Source of the DNA: Mycetohabitans rhizoxinica HKI 454
GTDB lineage: Bacteria > Pseudomonadota > Gammaproteobacteria > Burkholderiales > Burkholderiaceae
Reading direction: 5' to 3'
DNA length: 64,000 nucleotides
NCBI RefSeq assembly: GCF_000198775.1
Contig: NC_014718.1
Location: 655,881-719,880, forward strand
The notes beneath the pieces were generated by a model. The model was given only the letters and a program-made list of their open reading frames with translations. It was not told the origin of the DNA and searched no databases. Positions within the stretch are counted from its first letter, which is position 1. Each line of letters opens with the position of its first letter. Positions 32,640 to 41,655 of the stretch are shown here, one piece after another. A program made the position numbers and the translations under genes.

Positions 32640-32831
32640 ATGCGCAATGAACGGTGCGTTTTCCCATCGAGGTTATCTTGCCAACTGCTCGCCCGCGCGC
32701 AACCGGATGGAACCTACCAGCCGTATATCGTGATCGCCCGCTGCAGCGACGGGGAATGGCTGGTCAACCCGTTTTTTCCGCCTACCCTACGCTTGCCCAC
32801 CCGAGACGCCGCGATCGAACATTGCCGGTAA
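32640..32831 (+). CDS. Small hypothetical protein
   Basis: 63 residues. I do not recognise the family. The C-terminal half (PDGTYQPYIVIARCSDGEWL, then NPFFPPTLRLPTRDAAIEH) reads like a small conserved Burkholderia protein with a compact beta structure and a terminal helix. The N-terminal 20 residues look less protein-like, so the start may be wrong or there may be a frameshift near 32690. Confidence 0.4.
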   Translation: MRNERCVFPSRLSCQLLARAQPDGTYQPYIVIARCSDGEWLVNPFFPPTLRLPTRDAAIEHCR

Positions 32832-32927
32832 AACAACTCAATATTTCATTATGCGCAATAGCGTTTCCTGGGCCTAAAAATTGCGTTTTCCTTGCGTAAG
32901 CGAACATCCGCCCAATGGAGTAGTGAA

Positions 32928-33752
32928 ATGAAATACACATTGATCGGCGTGTTCGACAACCGCAACGATGCCATGCGGGCCGAACACGCATTAGCCGAAG
33001 CCGGCTTCCCCCATCCGGACATCAAAATCCATGACGCGAGCCGCAGCGCGCGCCCACTCAGCGAGAATCAGGAGCAGGCCGAAATGGCGACGCACGCCGA
33101 GCCGGCCCCCACTGCGCCACGCAATGGGACCGCTGCCGCGCACACTGTGCACGATACGCCATCGCCTCTCGGCACCAAACTGTCGGCGCCGATGGCGCGT
33201 GATGCCGAGACACCGGCAGGCGCTAACGAGTTGCCAGGCCATCTCTCGTGGGAGTCGATCGAGCACTGGCTTGCCGCTGTGTTTCGCCACCGACGCTTTC
33301 CATCCCAGGCTGCCCGGTATCGGCAAGCATCGCGTGACGGATCAGCGCTAGTCAGTGTCGACGTCTACGCACACCTGCAGGTGCCGGTGGCGCGAGACAC
33401 GTTGCTGTCCGCCGGCGCACGGTGCGTCGATAGCCACATCACCCCACCACAAAATGATGATGTACTCACAGGCCGCACCGCGCGCCCGGATGCCTCCTGT
33501 GCCGAACCCACGCCGCCACACGATCCGGACAAGGACGACGACCACAACGTCGCCCGCTCTTTGACCGATGAACTGGGGCTCACCGACCCGCTGGCGGGCC
33601 ACTGTCGCCGGCCATTGAATCGCCCATCCGCACAGGCCGGCAACGCAGACGCCACGCGCGGTGCATCACGGGTTGCCCCTGCGAGCGACGGATGGCACCG
33701 GCTGAAGGCGTCGATCCGGCACGGCTGGAACCGCATCGTTGGCCATCGTTGA
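32928..33752 (+). CDS. General stress (YflT-like) domain protein, function unknown
   Basis: 274 residues from ATG 32928, which has GGAG 7 nt upstream; the longer frame to 32892 lacks support. The N-terminus MKYTLIGVFDNRNDAMRAEH followed by ALAEAGF resembles the YflT-type stress domain in which a short alpha/beta unit recurs. A related second half appears around residues 110-180 (YRQASRDGSALVSVDVYAHL). Between and after these are Ala/Pro/Asp-rich low-complexity linkers. No catalytic motif and no signal peptide are visible, so it is probably cytoplasmic. No operon partner is evident. Confidence 0.7.
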   Translation: MKYTLIGVFDNRNDAMRAEHALAEAGFPHPDIKIHDASRSARPLSENQEQAEMATHAEPAPTAPRNGTAAAHTVHDTPSPLGTKLSAPMARDAETPAGANELPGHLSWESIEHWLAAVFRHRRFPSQAARYRQASRDGSALVSVDVYAHLQVPVARDTLLSAGARCVDSHITPPQNDDVLTGRTARPDASCAEPTPPHDPDKDDDHNVARSLTDELGLTDPLAGHCRRPLNRPSAQAGNADATRGASRVAPASDGWHRLKASIRHGWNRIVGHR

Positions 33753-33837
33753 CGATGAGAGTTCAGCGGCGGCGCGCTGAAGCAGCCCCTGCGACGCCAG
33801 TCTTATGCACGCTAGGCAATCGCCGCGCGCGCCGCGA

Positions 33838-34446
33838 TCAGGAAGCGCCACGCGCGTCGATATACGCTTGGCGGGTGCCCATGACCTTGCCAATCTGGTA
33901 GCCGTATGCTGCACATGCATTGGCCGGCTCAGGGCCGCCTTTCCACTGTAATCGGTAACGCTCCTCGGACGGCGCGACGGGCGCCGGATCGAACACCGGC
34001 CGGTGCATTGCGCCGTTGCCGAGCGCGCCGCCAGAGGCGGCAACCAGGCCGTTCCACGTGGTGATATACCCTGTTCTCACACCATCGACGAACGCATCGG
34101 CATCGCACACCTGCGCCGGGGGAGTCATTTTCAACGTGACGTGATAGCCTAAATCGCCACCTACCACAATATCCCGTGCCAGGCCATGCTGTCCTTTTGC
34201 GGCATTCGACGACGCGGCTTCGGTGCCGGATGCCGCCGCGAGAGTCGGCGCCGTCGCTGGGGCAGCGGAGGATGGCTGCCCGCCGTGCCCAAACCCGGCC
34301 CTCAGCGACGCCGCGTCGGTGGGACCCGCGTCACTCGGGCCGGCGACCGGCGCGCACGCGCCAAGCCATGCCAATGCCGCAACGGCGATCGTTGCGGCCA
34401 CGATTGGCCGCCTATGCCGGGAAATCTGCAAAACTGCCACATCCAC
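33838..34446 (-). CDS. Putative lipoprotein
   Basis: 202 residues. The N-terminus has basic residues, a hydrophobic stretch and a lipobox ALAWLGAC with Cys31, so it should be lipid-anchored in the envelope. Residues 35-85 are an Ala/Ser/Pro-rich linker. The C-terminal domain contains three further Cys (VCDADAF, NACAAYGY) and the segment DGVRTGYITTWNGLVAA. I do not recognise a function. The gene converges with the stress-domain gene to its left. Confidence 0.7.
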   Translation of the reverse strand: MDVAVLQISRHRRPIVAATIAVAALAWLGACAPVAGPSDAGPTDAASLRAGFGHGGQPSSAAPATAPTLAAASGTEAASSNAAKGQHGLARDIVVGGDLGYHVTLKMTPPAQVCDADAFVDGVRTGYITTWNGLVAASGGALGNGAMHRPVFDPAPVAPSEERYRLQWKGGPEPANACAAYGYQIGKVMGTRQAYIDARGAS

Positions 34447-35128
34447 CTCGCTACTTCGTCAAACAAAGACTCGAAACTTTACCAGCAATCGGCACGGCTT
34501 CCGCCGGCCGATACCGATCTTGCCCGATCAAGGTAGACAACGCTGGCCGCCCAAGCGCTGTGCCGAGGCGACCGAAACTGCCGACCGTCACCGCAACCTG
34601 GAATGGCGGGCCAACCTTACGCAGTGTTCTGTGCCCCCATCATCGACTGTTCAAACAGTCGCCCTTGACAACGCAAAATTTGCTCGGGAAAGACTTCGTG
34701 CCTTTTACCCGTGACCAGATTGGCGGCAGCCTATCGTCGCTCACAGTGTTCCGCGACCAGAAAAATCTGGCTGACCCGAATGGTTGCATCGTCATCGAAT
34801 CTGGATGAAGTTTGCCGACTGTCCTTTTCCGGCTACGAGAGAGGCTGCCCGCCCGAGCAAATCGTCCGCGACGATCTGGTGCGACAATGCCTGTGACGAT
34901 TACCGCCGGAGCAAGGCTTAATCGATATCGATGTTCATCTGTTCTAGCAGCGCGCGTGCAAGAAGAGCGGCGCCACACCGACGAAACCCGTATCGCATCC
35001 GTCTTGCCGTGCCCGGTGCATCCTGTTACCCGGCATCATCTGGCGTGGCTGCATCCCGCTCAATTAGCCAGGACATCGGTACACACTATTGCAGGCGACT
35101 GCGCTGCATGGTGCCGATTGGAGTCGAT
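34447..35128. other. Gene-poor stretch before the GntP gene
   Basis: About 680 bp. Open frames occur on both strands, but none gives a recognisable protein or has a supported start. It probably holds the promoters of the lipoprotein gene (minus) and the permease gene (plus). Confidence 0.4.
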
Positions 35129-36524
35129 ATGTCGTTTTTGATCGTAATCGCCGCATTAACGTTTCTGATGTTTGCCGCCTACCGCGGCTACAGCGTGATC
35201 CTGTTCGCCCCCGTGGCCGCTTTGGGCGCGGTACTGCTCACCGATCCGAGCGCCGTCGCCCCGGTATTCTCCGGCATCTTCATGGAGAAACTGGTCGGCT
35301 TCATCAAACTCTACTTCCCCGTGTTCCTGCTCGGTGCCGTGTTCGGCAAAGTCATCGAGCTATCTGGCTTCTCCGAGTCGATCGTAGCCGTAGCTATCCA
35401 GTATATCGGCCGCTCGCGTGCCAACGCCGTCATCGTCGCCGTCTGCGCGCTGCTCACCTACGGCGGCGTGTCGCTGTTCGTGGTGGTGTTCGCCGTGTAT
35501 CCATTCGCCGCCGAGCTATACCGGCAAAGCAACATCCCAAAGCGGCTGATACCCGGCGCGATCGCGCTAGGCGCGTTTTCGTTCACGATGGATGCATTGC
35601 CCGGTACGCCGCAGCTCCCAAACATCATCCCGACCACCTTCTTCAAAACCACCGCCTGGGCTGCGCCGGCACTGAGTATGGTTGGCGCAGCATTCATCCT
35701 GGTCGTGGGGCTGGCCTATCTCGAATGGCGCCGGCGCGCCGCCCTTAAACGTGGCGAAGGCTACGGCACGTCGCTGGTCAACGAACCGGAGCACGTCGAG
35801 TTGGCGAATCTGCCCCACCCGGCGCTGGCCATCGCGCCGCGTGGTGCTCGTGGGGGTGGCCAACTTCGCGCTAACCGAACTGCTTCCACAATGGTACGGC
35901 GCCGAGCACACCGTCAGCGCCGAGGTCTTCCCGGGCATCGCCGCACCACTGAATACACCGCTCAAAAGCGTGGTCGCGGTCTGGGCCGTCGAAGGGGCGA
36001 TACTGCTCGGCATCTTGCTGGTCGTCACCACCGCGTTCGGGCGCGTGTCACGGCGATTCATCGCCGGCAGCAAGGCCGCGGTCAGCGGCGCGTTGTTGGC
36101 TTCGCTCAATACCGCATCGGAATACGGGTTTGGCGCCGTGATTGCAATCCTCCCCGGTTTCGTGGTCGTCAGTGACATGCTCGGACGCATTCCTGATCCA
36201 CTGATCAACGCCGCAATCTCGGTGTCCTCGCTCGCCGGCATCACCGGCACGGCCTCCGGCGGCATGAGCATCGCGCTGGCGGCGATGTCCGACACGTTCG
36301 TGGAGGCCGCACAGGCTGCCCAGATTCCGCTAGACGTGCTGCACCGGGTCGTGTCGATGGCCAGCGGCGGCATGGACACGCTGCCGCACAACGGCGCGGT
36401 GATCACGCTGCTAACCATCACCGGGCTGACTCACCGCGAATCTTACCGCGACATCTTCGCGGTCACCGTCATCAAGACGCTCGCCGTGTTTTTCGTGATC
36501 GCGGTGTTCTATGCGACCCGCTAG
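35129..36524 (+). pseudogene. GntP-family gluconate/organic-acid permease, frameshifted
   Basis: Two overlapping frames make one permease. The first starts at ATG 35129 (MSFLIVIAALTFLMFAAYRG) with GGAG upstream and runs through several membrane segments, including MDALPGTPQLPNIIPTTFF, to about 35835. There an extra base moves the homology into the next frame (VVLVGVANFALTELL), which continues through GTASGGMSIALAAMSDTF to TAG at 36524. Joined, the product is about 465 residues, normal for the family of H+-coupled gluconate or related acid importers. As it stands only about 235 residues would be correct. It is next to a collapsed periplasmic dehydrogenase locus. Confidence 0.85.
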
Positions 36525-37006
36525 CGCAGCTTCGCGACGTCGCGTTCGGTGACCGATACGGCCGGATTGCCAAACTGTCGCGTGACGTAGTTCACCAACG
36601 CAGCGATCTGCGCATTCGTCAGGTCTTGTGCAAATCCCGGCATGCTCACCTCGTTGCCGGCCGCATTGCGTTGCACGCCATGCAAGATTACCTGGATCAG
36701 ATTGGTCGGATTCGTCGCGCCCACGGTCGAGTTATGCAGCAGTGGCGGATAGTAGCCATCCGGCGTGCCCTGCCCGCTTGCGTGATGACACGTCGCGCAA
36801 TTGCCAAGATAGAGGCGCGCGGGATCGCGCGCGGCATCGGGCGCAACGCCGCGCAGTGCGGTCACGTCACGCGCAGGACTGCCCCATCCGTGGCGGGCCC
36901 GCCGCGCATCACCGCGCACGGCCGGCACCGTGTGCAGGTACGTCGCGATCGCAGTCAGGTCCGCGTCGGTCATATGCGAGAAGCTGTGCTGCACCGCCTC
37001 GGCCAT
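36521..37006 (-). pseudogene. Cytochrome c subunit of a membrane dehydrogenase, C-terminal fragment
   Basis: 161 codons encoding one c-type heme motif (CATCH, in LYLGNCATCHHASGQG) and a distal Met candidate (VSMPGFAQDLTNAQI). The family protein is a three-heme cytochrome of about 430 residues that accepts electrons from a GMC-type flavoprotein. Here only the third heme region and the preceding helix (AEAVQHSFSHMTDADLTAIA) remain. No signal peptide or start region survives. On its right it joins the dehydrogenase small subunit without the flavoprotein gene between. Confidence 0.8.
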
Positions 37007-37418
37007 GGGTCCGGCAGCCTATCAGTGCCTGCTCGTAGATGACGACCATACCGTCGACCTCGCCGACGTACCATGCCTGCAGGATGCGCAGCGCCAGTGC
37101 CGTCTGTGCATCGTTCAGCTTACCCGAGGCCAACGCACCGGCGAGCTGCTGCACGCGCTGCGCCAGGTCCGGCGTTTTTTTCTGTAGCGCTTCAGCCAGG
37201 CGCCCGCCTACGTCGCGAGGCAGCGTCGCCTTGCCCGTCAATGCGCGGGACACGGTCATGAATGCATCGAGCAATGCGTCATTGCCCTGCGCGGCAGCGC
37301 GCAGCAGCGGCGATCCGACCAGACCTGCCGCGACGCACGCCAACGTCTTTTGCAGCCAGGCTCGACGCGCACCCGAATGCACGGTGGCTGCCGCCTGATC
37401 CACGGTGTCTCGATTCAC
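36909..37418 (-). pseudogene. Sorbitol/gluconate dehydrogenase-type small subunit, 3' end replaced
   Basis: The N-terminus has a twin-arginine-type signal (RRAWLQKTLACVAAGLVGSP), as expected for the small subunit that escorts the FAD subunit to the periplasm. Homology runs to QAWYVGEVDGMVVIYEQALI, where the family normally continues for about 25 more residues. From about 37012 the frame instead reads out-of-frame cytochrome c sequence. The order small subunit, GMC flavoprotein, cytochrome c is standard, so about 2-3 kb including the entire catalytic subunit was deleted here. Confidence 0.8.
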
Positions 37419-37423
37419 TTGTC

Positions 37424-37968
37424 ATTCTCCTTTCGATTCATAATGCAGTCCAAAGGACTGGGCGGACTGCGCAGAAGCATGTAGCGCGCCCGGGCGCGCT
37501 GAGTCCGCGAAGCGCTGCGGCCTGGATACAAGCGTCGGCCCGGCATATGCACCATGTGCGGTTATTCGAGAACTGGCCGGCTGCGTTGCTGAATCCATAC
37601 AGGCCGCCGAACTACACGCCGTAGTAGTTCGGGCTTGTGTACTTGACCGCATTCTTGATCGAGAACGTGTTGTCGAGGTTGTCGTTGTCGAACGGATGGC
37701 CAGCGAGATTGTTGCCATATCCGGAGCCCGCCGCGGACAGCGGCGCCAAATAATCGACCACCGAGTCGTATTGGCGTCCCAGGGTCAACGCGCCATACTG
37801 ATCATTCCGTAGCCCAACATAAGCTTGCCGATTGAAGATCGAACCGCTTTCGCTATATTGCCCATTATTCAAGTTGAAGCCGCTCTCCAACTTAAAGATG
37901 GCATGCAGGCCAGTGCCCCAGTCCTCGTCGCCACGCAGTCCGAAATAGGTATTATGGGCGCCGGCGCC
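37424..37968 (-). pseudogene. Gram-negative porin fragment with internal stop
   Basis: The minus strand encodes NTYFGLRGDEDWGTGLHAIF and then KLESGFNLNNGQYSESGSIF, a classic Burkholderia general-porin N-terminal region. It lacks the signal peptide and first strand. At 37621-37623 a TAG stands where the family has Ser (YYGV-stop-FGGLYGFSNAAGQFS), followed by a frameshift near 37570 and decay. The left part is missing too. The right boundary abuts the 3' end of the AlkB gene. Confidence 0.85.
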
Positions 37969-37972
37969 GCGT

Positions 37973-38584
37973 TCACGCTCGCCCGGCCGCCGTGCGCTGC
38001 GTAGGCTCAACCCAACGGAAGGTCAAATTGAGCCGTTCAGCAACCAGTGCGGCAGTTTTCGGCACGCGGTGCTTCCATTCAGCCTGCGTGCGGCCTCGCA
38101 TCACGAGTAAGCTGCCGCTGGTGAGTCTGAGCGCATGCACGGCTCCGGTAGCGTTATGACGCAACTCGAAGGTGCGCGCCGCTCCGAGACTGAGTGATCC
38201 AATGATAGGCTGCTGGCCCAGCGACGCTTCGTCATCGGCGTGCCAACCCATGCCATCCTTGCCGTGACGGTAGCGATTGAGCAATACGCTATTGAATCGC
38301 GTGGCGGCCACACGCTCCACGATTCGACGCAGCACCAGCACCGTGGGCGTCCATCGTGCCGGCACGTTCCTAATGCCGGAATATACATAGACAGCGTCGG
38401 GATCGCCCTGCCAAGCGGTCAACCGCGGCAGCGGAATGCGGCCGCGCGGCGTGTTGATCCAGTCCTGTCGCCACGCGACCTCGTGCGTGAGCTGGCGCAG
38501 CGAGTGCGCCGCCACGGCAGGCGTGAGGCAATTCGGATACCAGTCTATGTCCGGTTTCGGAACGTCATCAAATAGATCCAGCAT
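37973..38584 (-). CDS. Alpha-ketoglutarate-dependent dioxygenase, AlkB family
   Basis: 203 residues from ATG 38584 (MLDLFDDVPKPDIDWYPN); the longer upstream frame is not AlkB-like. Iron ligands are visible as the His-x-Asp in GMGWHADDEASLG and the distal His in AEWKHRVPK, and the 2-oxoglutarate-binding Arg residues in RLNLTFRWVEP. NRYRHGKDGMGWHADDE is close to AlkB/ALKBH2-type proteins that reverse alkyl lesions in DNA or RNA. It is probably expressed alone; the upstream neighbour is divergent. The final residues (TQRTAAGRA) may be read from sequence at the junction with the porin fragment. Confidence 0.9.
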   Translation of the reverse strand: MLDLFDDVPKPDIDWYPNCLTPAVAAHSLRQLTHEVAWRQDWINTPRGRIPLPRLTAWQGDPDAVYVYSGIRNVPARWTPTVLVLRRIVERVAATRFNSVLLNRYRHGKDGMGWHADDEASLGQQPIIGSLSLGAARTFELRHNATGAVHALRLTSGSLLVMRGRTQAEWKHRVPKTAALVAERLNLTFRWVEPTQRTAAGRA

Positions 38585-38651
38585 AGAACGACGAAACGAC
38601 GCATAAGCCCTGATAGTATCCCTTTTGTCCCAACCATTCAGGATGCACACC

Positions 38652-38885
38652 ATGTCGGTAGAACAGATCCGCGCCGCGGAAACGCGTGCCATGCAGCGCG
38701 TGGTGACCGCGACCCTTGGCGTGCAAAGTGCATTCGCCGCGCTGCAAAAACAATTCCCGCCCGAGGGCGACGGCCGCCCATCGGGCTTCGCGCTGACTAC
38801 CTTTGACGCGGCACTGCAGGAGCTGGAAGACGCCCAACAGGCGTTCGACGAAATGCTCAGCGCAATGCTCGACGGCCTGGACTGA
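38652..38885 (+). CDS. Small conserved hypothetical protein
   Basis: 77 residues, starting MSVEQIRAAETRAMQRVVTA. It is acidic and predicted mostly helical, with a C-terminal helix rich in Glu/Asp (LQELEDAQQAFDEMLSAMLD), possibly coiled. No signal peptide or known motif is seen. It is divergent from alkB with 67 bp between starts. Coding is judged from codon-position GC bias and the coherent helical pattern. I cannot assign a function. Confidence 0.6.
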   Translation: MSVEQIRAAETRAMQRVVTATLGVQSAFAALQKQFPPEGDGRPSGFALTTFDAALQELEDAQQAFDEMLSAMLDGLD

Positions 38886-39104
38886 GCCCCGCAGCCAACG
38901 TCACAAGCGCTGCACCAGCGTGCACGACGCCATGTGGATGCGCCGCATCCTGCAGGGGCTCGCGTCGCAGCAACCGCCCACGCAGCAGGCAGCCGGCGAC
39001 GGTGCCGAAGCCAGCTCTCGGTCCGCGCATCTGTCCATAGCGCTTGACCGCCAACCGAACATCGCCAACGTAAAACCGCACCATGCGGCCAGCGCGCCGG
39101 CTTT

Positions 39105-39455
39105 TTAGAATTCACCGCGTCGCGCCCGTGCCCGCGCCGCCTTAATATCCGCTTCCCGTTGCGCGTCGCGCGCATCCGTGCGCCGAGCGCGCTGCGTCAA
39201 GCTGTTCGACAACATGCGCATGGTCAACGTGCGCCGCCGCACCGTCAACTCGCCGGCATCGAGCGCACGCGCGACCGGCCCAAGCGCCCAGTGCAGCGCA
39301 AGCAGCCATCCGAGAACCGTCCACCCCAGGCAGACATTGAACAGAGCCAGCATCAACGTGTCCGGCCGCTTGCGCCGGTCAGCCACGATCGACGGTGCAA
39401 AATACAACAGCAACGCCGCCAGTGCCTGGATGAGTTGAATGATTGTGATCCTCAT
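39105..39455 (-). CDS. Superinfection immunity (T4 Imm-like) family membrane protein
   Basis: 116 residues from ATG 39455 (MRITIIQLIQALAALLLYFA). Two membrane segments bracket a short basic loop: YFAPSIVADRRKRPDTLML and LFNVCLGWTVLGWLLALHWA. This pattern (P-x-I-x-A-x-x-R-x-x-P, then N-x-x-LGWT-x-x-GW) is the superinfection immunity family named after T4 Imm. Many chromosomal members have no phage context and unknown roles. The C-terminal tail is highly basic and probably cytoplasmic. Confidence 0.8.
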   Translation of the reverse strand: MRITIIQLIQALAALLLYFAPSIVADRRKRPDTLMLALFNVCLGWTVLGWLLALHWALGPVARALDAGELTVRRRTLTMRMLSNSLTQRARRTDARDAQREADIKAARARARRGEF

Positions 39456-39649
39456 GATCGACACTATAGTCGAGCCTGCCCCGTGCCGCAGCACGAAGAC
39501 CGGCGATGCCTGGTGCCGAACGCCCAAGCCGCGACGACCAGGCGTGCGATTCGCAATTCGACAAACCGACAGGGCGACTTGCTGTATGCTCGTCGCTCCC
39601 GCCGGTCAACCTGGCCGTCGAAACGGGCAGTACCATCTCACAACGCTGT

Positions 39650-41479
39650 ATGAAGTCCAAGCCAATTCGCCCGCCGCAGCAGGCGGCTCCCGGCACGCCT
39701 CCAGGCGCGCCAACGCCGGATGCGCTGTCGGCCACCGGCCCATGGGCCGCGCGTGCCCTCGCGCTGCGCCGCACTGTGCTTATCGTACTCGCCGCCCTGC
39801 TGTACCTGCTGCCCGGCATACTTGGCCACGCGCCGTGGAAGCAAGACGAAACCTATTCGTTCGGCATGATTCAATCGTTTCTGCACGGCAAGGACTGGAT
39901 CGTCCCCCTCAACGCCGGGCAGCCGTTCATGGAAAAGCCGCCGCTGTACTACTGGGTCGCGGCGCTGGTAGCCGGGAGCCTGTCGCGATGGCTGCCGCTG
40001 CATGACGGCGCCCGGCTCACGACGGTACTGTGCGGCGCCGTCACGCTGCTGGTGTTGGCGGCGTGGAGCCGCCTGCGCGCGCGCGACAACGGTCATACCG
40101 GCGGCGCGGCCGCGCCTGAGTGCCGCGATCCATGGCAAGCGACGCTCATCACACTGTCGCTGTTCAGCGGCACCCTAATCATGGTCAAGCACGCACACGA
40201 CTTATTCACGGACGTCGCACTGGTGACCGGGACCGTCTGCGCACTGTACGGCTTGTACCGGATCGCGCTGCGCATGCAAGCCGGTCACGGCGCAGCGTTC
40301 GCCGACGTGGCATGGTTCGGCATCGGCACTGGCATCGCGCAGATGACCAAGGGACTGTTCATTCCCGGGGTGCTAGCGCTGACCGCGGCTGTATTACCGG
40401 CGCTCACGCCCGCGTGCCGCTCGCGCCGCTACGTCGCGGCGGTCGTGGCCGCGGTGGGGCTAAGCATGCCGTTTTTTCTCATCTGGCCAGCACTGCTCGC
40501 CCATCGCTCGCCTGAGCTGTTCGTCGCTTGGTTCTGGGACAACAACGTGGGCCGCTTTCTGGGTTTCTCGGTGGATCGGCTGGGCTCCGATAACGATCAT
40601 GCGGTGGTGCTGCGCGCGCTGCTGATCGGCGCGATTCCGAGCGGTCCGCTGGCCCTGTACGCGCTCGCGCGTGGCGGCTGGCGCAAGATCACCGAACCGG
40701 CGACCAGCATTGCGCTGATTTTCTGCGTGTTCGGCATCGGACTGCTGAGTCTATCGGCGACCGCACGGGTACTGTATCTGCTACCGTTCGTGGCTCCACT
40801 CGCCGTGCTCGGCGCGGATGGCGTGGCACAATTGCCCGCCGCGTTGCGACGCGGATGGAGCACGCTGAGCCTCGTGCTATTTACCGCGTTCGGCGCGTTG
40901 GCCTGGTTCGTTTGGGCGGTGATGATGCGGCCGATCGCCGCACACGGCGCCGCCCGATGGTTGCAAAAGTGGCTACCGCTGGACTACGTGGTTCCGTTCC
41001 AGCCGCCAGCGGTGGCGATAGCCATTGCGTTGTGCGTCGCCTGGTTCGCCGCGTGCCGATATGCACGACGGCTCGGACCCGCCCAAGCGCCATTTGTCTG
41101 GTGCGCCGGCGTGACGCTCGCCTGGGGGCTTGTCTTCACGTTGCTGCTGCCGTGGCTGGACCGCGCAAAGAGCTATACGCCGGTATTCGAGCAACTGGCC
41201 ACGTCGCTTCATGCCGACTGGCGCAGCGGCGACTGCATGGTCAGCGTCGGCCTTGGCGAATCGCAAGCACCGATGCTCGAATACGTGACCGGCATCGTGC
41301 ATCGGCCGGTGCCGCCCGACGCGGCTGCATCGAGCGCCTGCCGCTGGCTGATCGTGCAGGATGATATGTTGATGCCGGACGCAGGCTACGAAGGCTGGAA
41401 GCGCGTGTGGCAAGGCGCACGCCAAGGCGATACACATGAGCGCCTGCGCGTGTTCGTGCGCGACGACACGCGGTCGTAA
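39650..41479 (+). CDS. Glycosyltransferase family 39 / ArnT-like membrane protein
   Basis: 609 residues from ATG 39650. The ATG at 39506 is in frame, but its first 48 residues are not membrane-protein-like. After a Pro/Ala-rich N-terminus there are about ten membrane segments. The first periplasmic loop has WKQDETYSFGMIQSF, matching the conserved acidic active-site motif of PMT/ArnT-type transferases that use polyprenyl-phosphate sugars. GQPFMEKPPLYYWVAA is also a family hallmark. It may glycosylate lipid A or another envelope lipid. The donor and acceptor cannot be told from sequence. Confidence 0.87.
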   Translation: MKSKPIRPPQQAAPGTPPGAPTPDALSATGPWAARALALRRTVLIVLAALLYLLPGILGHAPWKQDETYSFGMIQSFLHGKDWIVPLNAGQPFMEKPPLYYWVAALVAGSLSRWLPLHDGARLTTVLCGAVTLLVLAAWSRLRARDNGHTGGAAAPECRDPWQATLITLSLFSGTLIMVKHAHDLFTDVALVTGTVCALYGLYRIALRMQAGHGAAFADVAWFGIGTGIAQMTKGLFIPGVLALTAAVLPALTPACRSRRYVAAVVAAVGLSMPFFLIWPALLAHRSPELFVAWFWDNNVGRFLGFSVDRLGSDNDHAVVLRALLIGAIPSGPLALYALARGGWRKITEPATSIALIFCVFGIGLLSLSATARVLYLLPFVAPLAVLGADGVAQLPAALRRGWSTLSLVLFTAFGALAWFVWAVMMRPIAAHGAARWLQKWLPLDYVVPFQPPAVAIAIALCVAWFAACRYARRLGPAQAPFVWCAGVTLAWGLVFTLLLPWLDRAKSYTPVFEQLATSLHADWRSGDCMVSVGLGESQAPMLEYVTGIVHRPVPPDAAASSACRWLIVQDDMLMPDAGYEGWKRVWQGARQGDTHERLRVFVRDDTRS

Positions 41480-41655
41480 GCACACAAGCCAGGGCACGAA
41501 CACGCGCAGCCCACACCGAGAATGTAATCAGTAGACCGTAACATGGCTAGATTGATACGCAATAAGAAAAAATCTGTCCTGTCCCCGTACATTGTTGGCA
41601 TACAATCTGACCCATTGCTTTCACCCAACGTGGATCGCAACCAACTGACCCGCCG

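Noticed and set aside
33762..33781. Hairpin TTCAGCG...CGCTGAA between convergent genes
   Set aside because: 7-bp stem with no T-run on either side; not enough to call a terminator.
38585..39175. Upstream extension of the AlkB reading frame
   Set aside because: The extra about 200 codons overlap two other genes and show no AlkB or other homology.
41480..41655. Search for a hrpII-type box upstream of the F-box gene
   Set aside because: No TTCG-N16-TTCG pair is present, so type III co-regulation is not supported by the promoter region.
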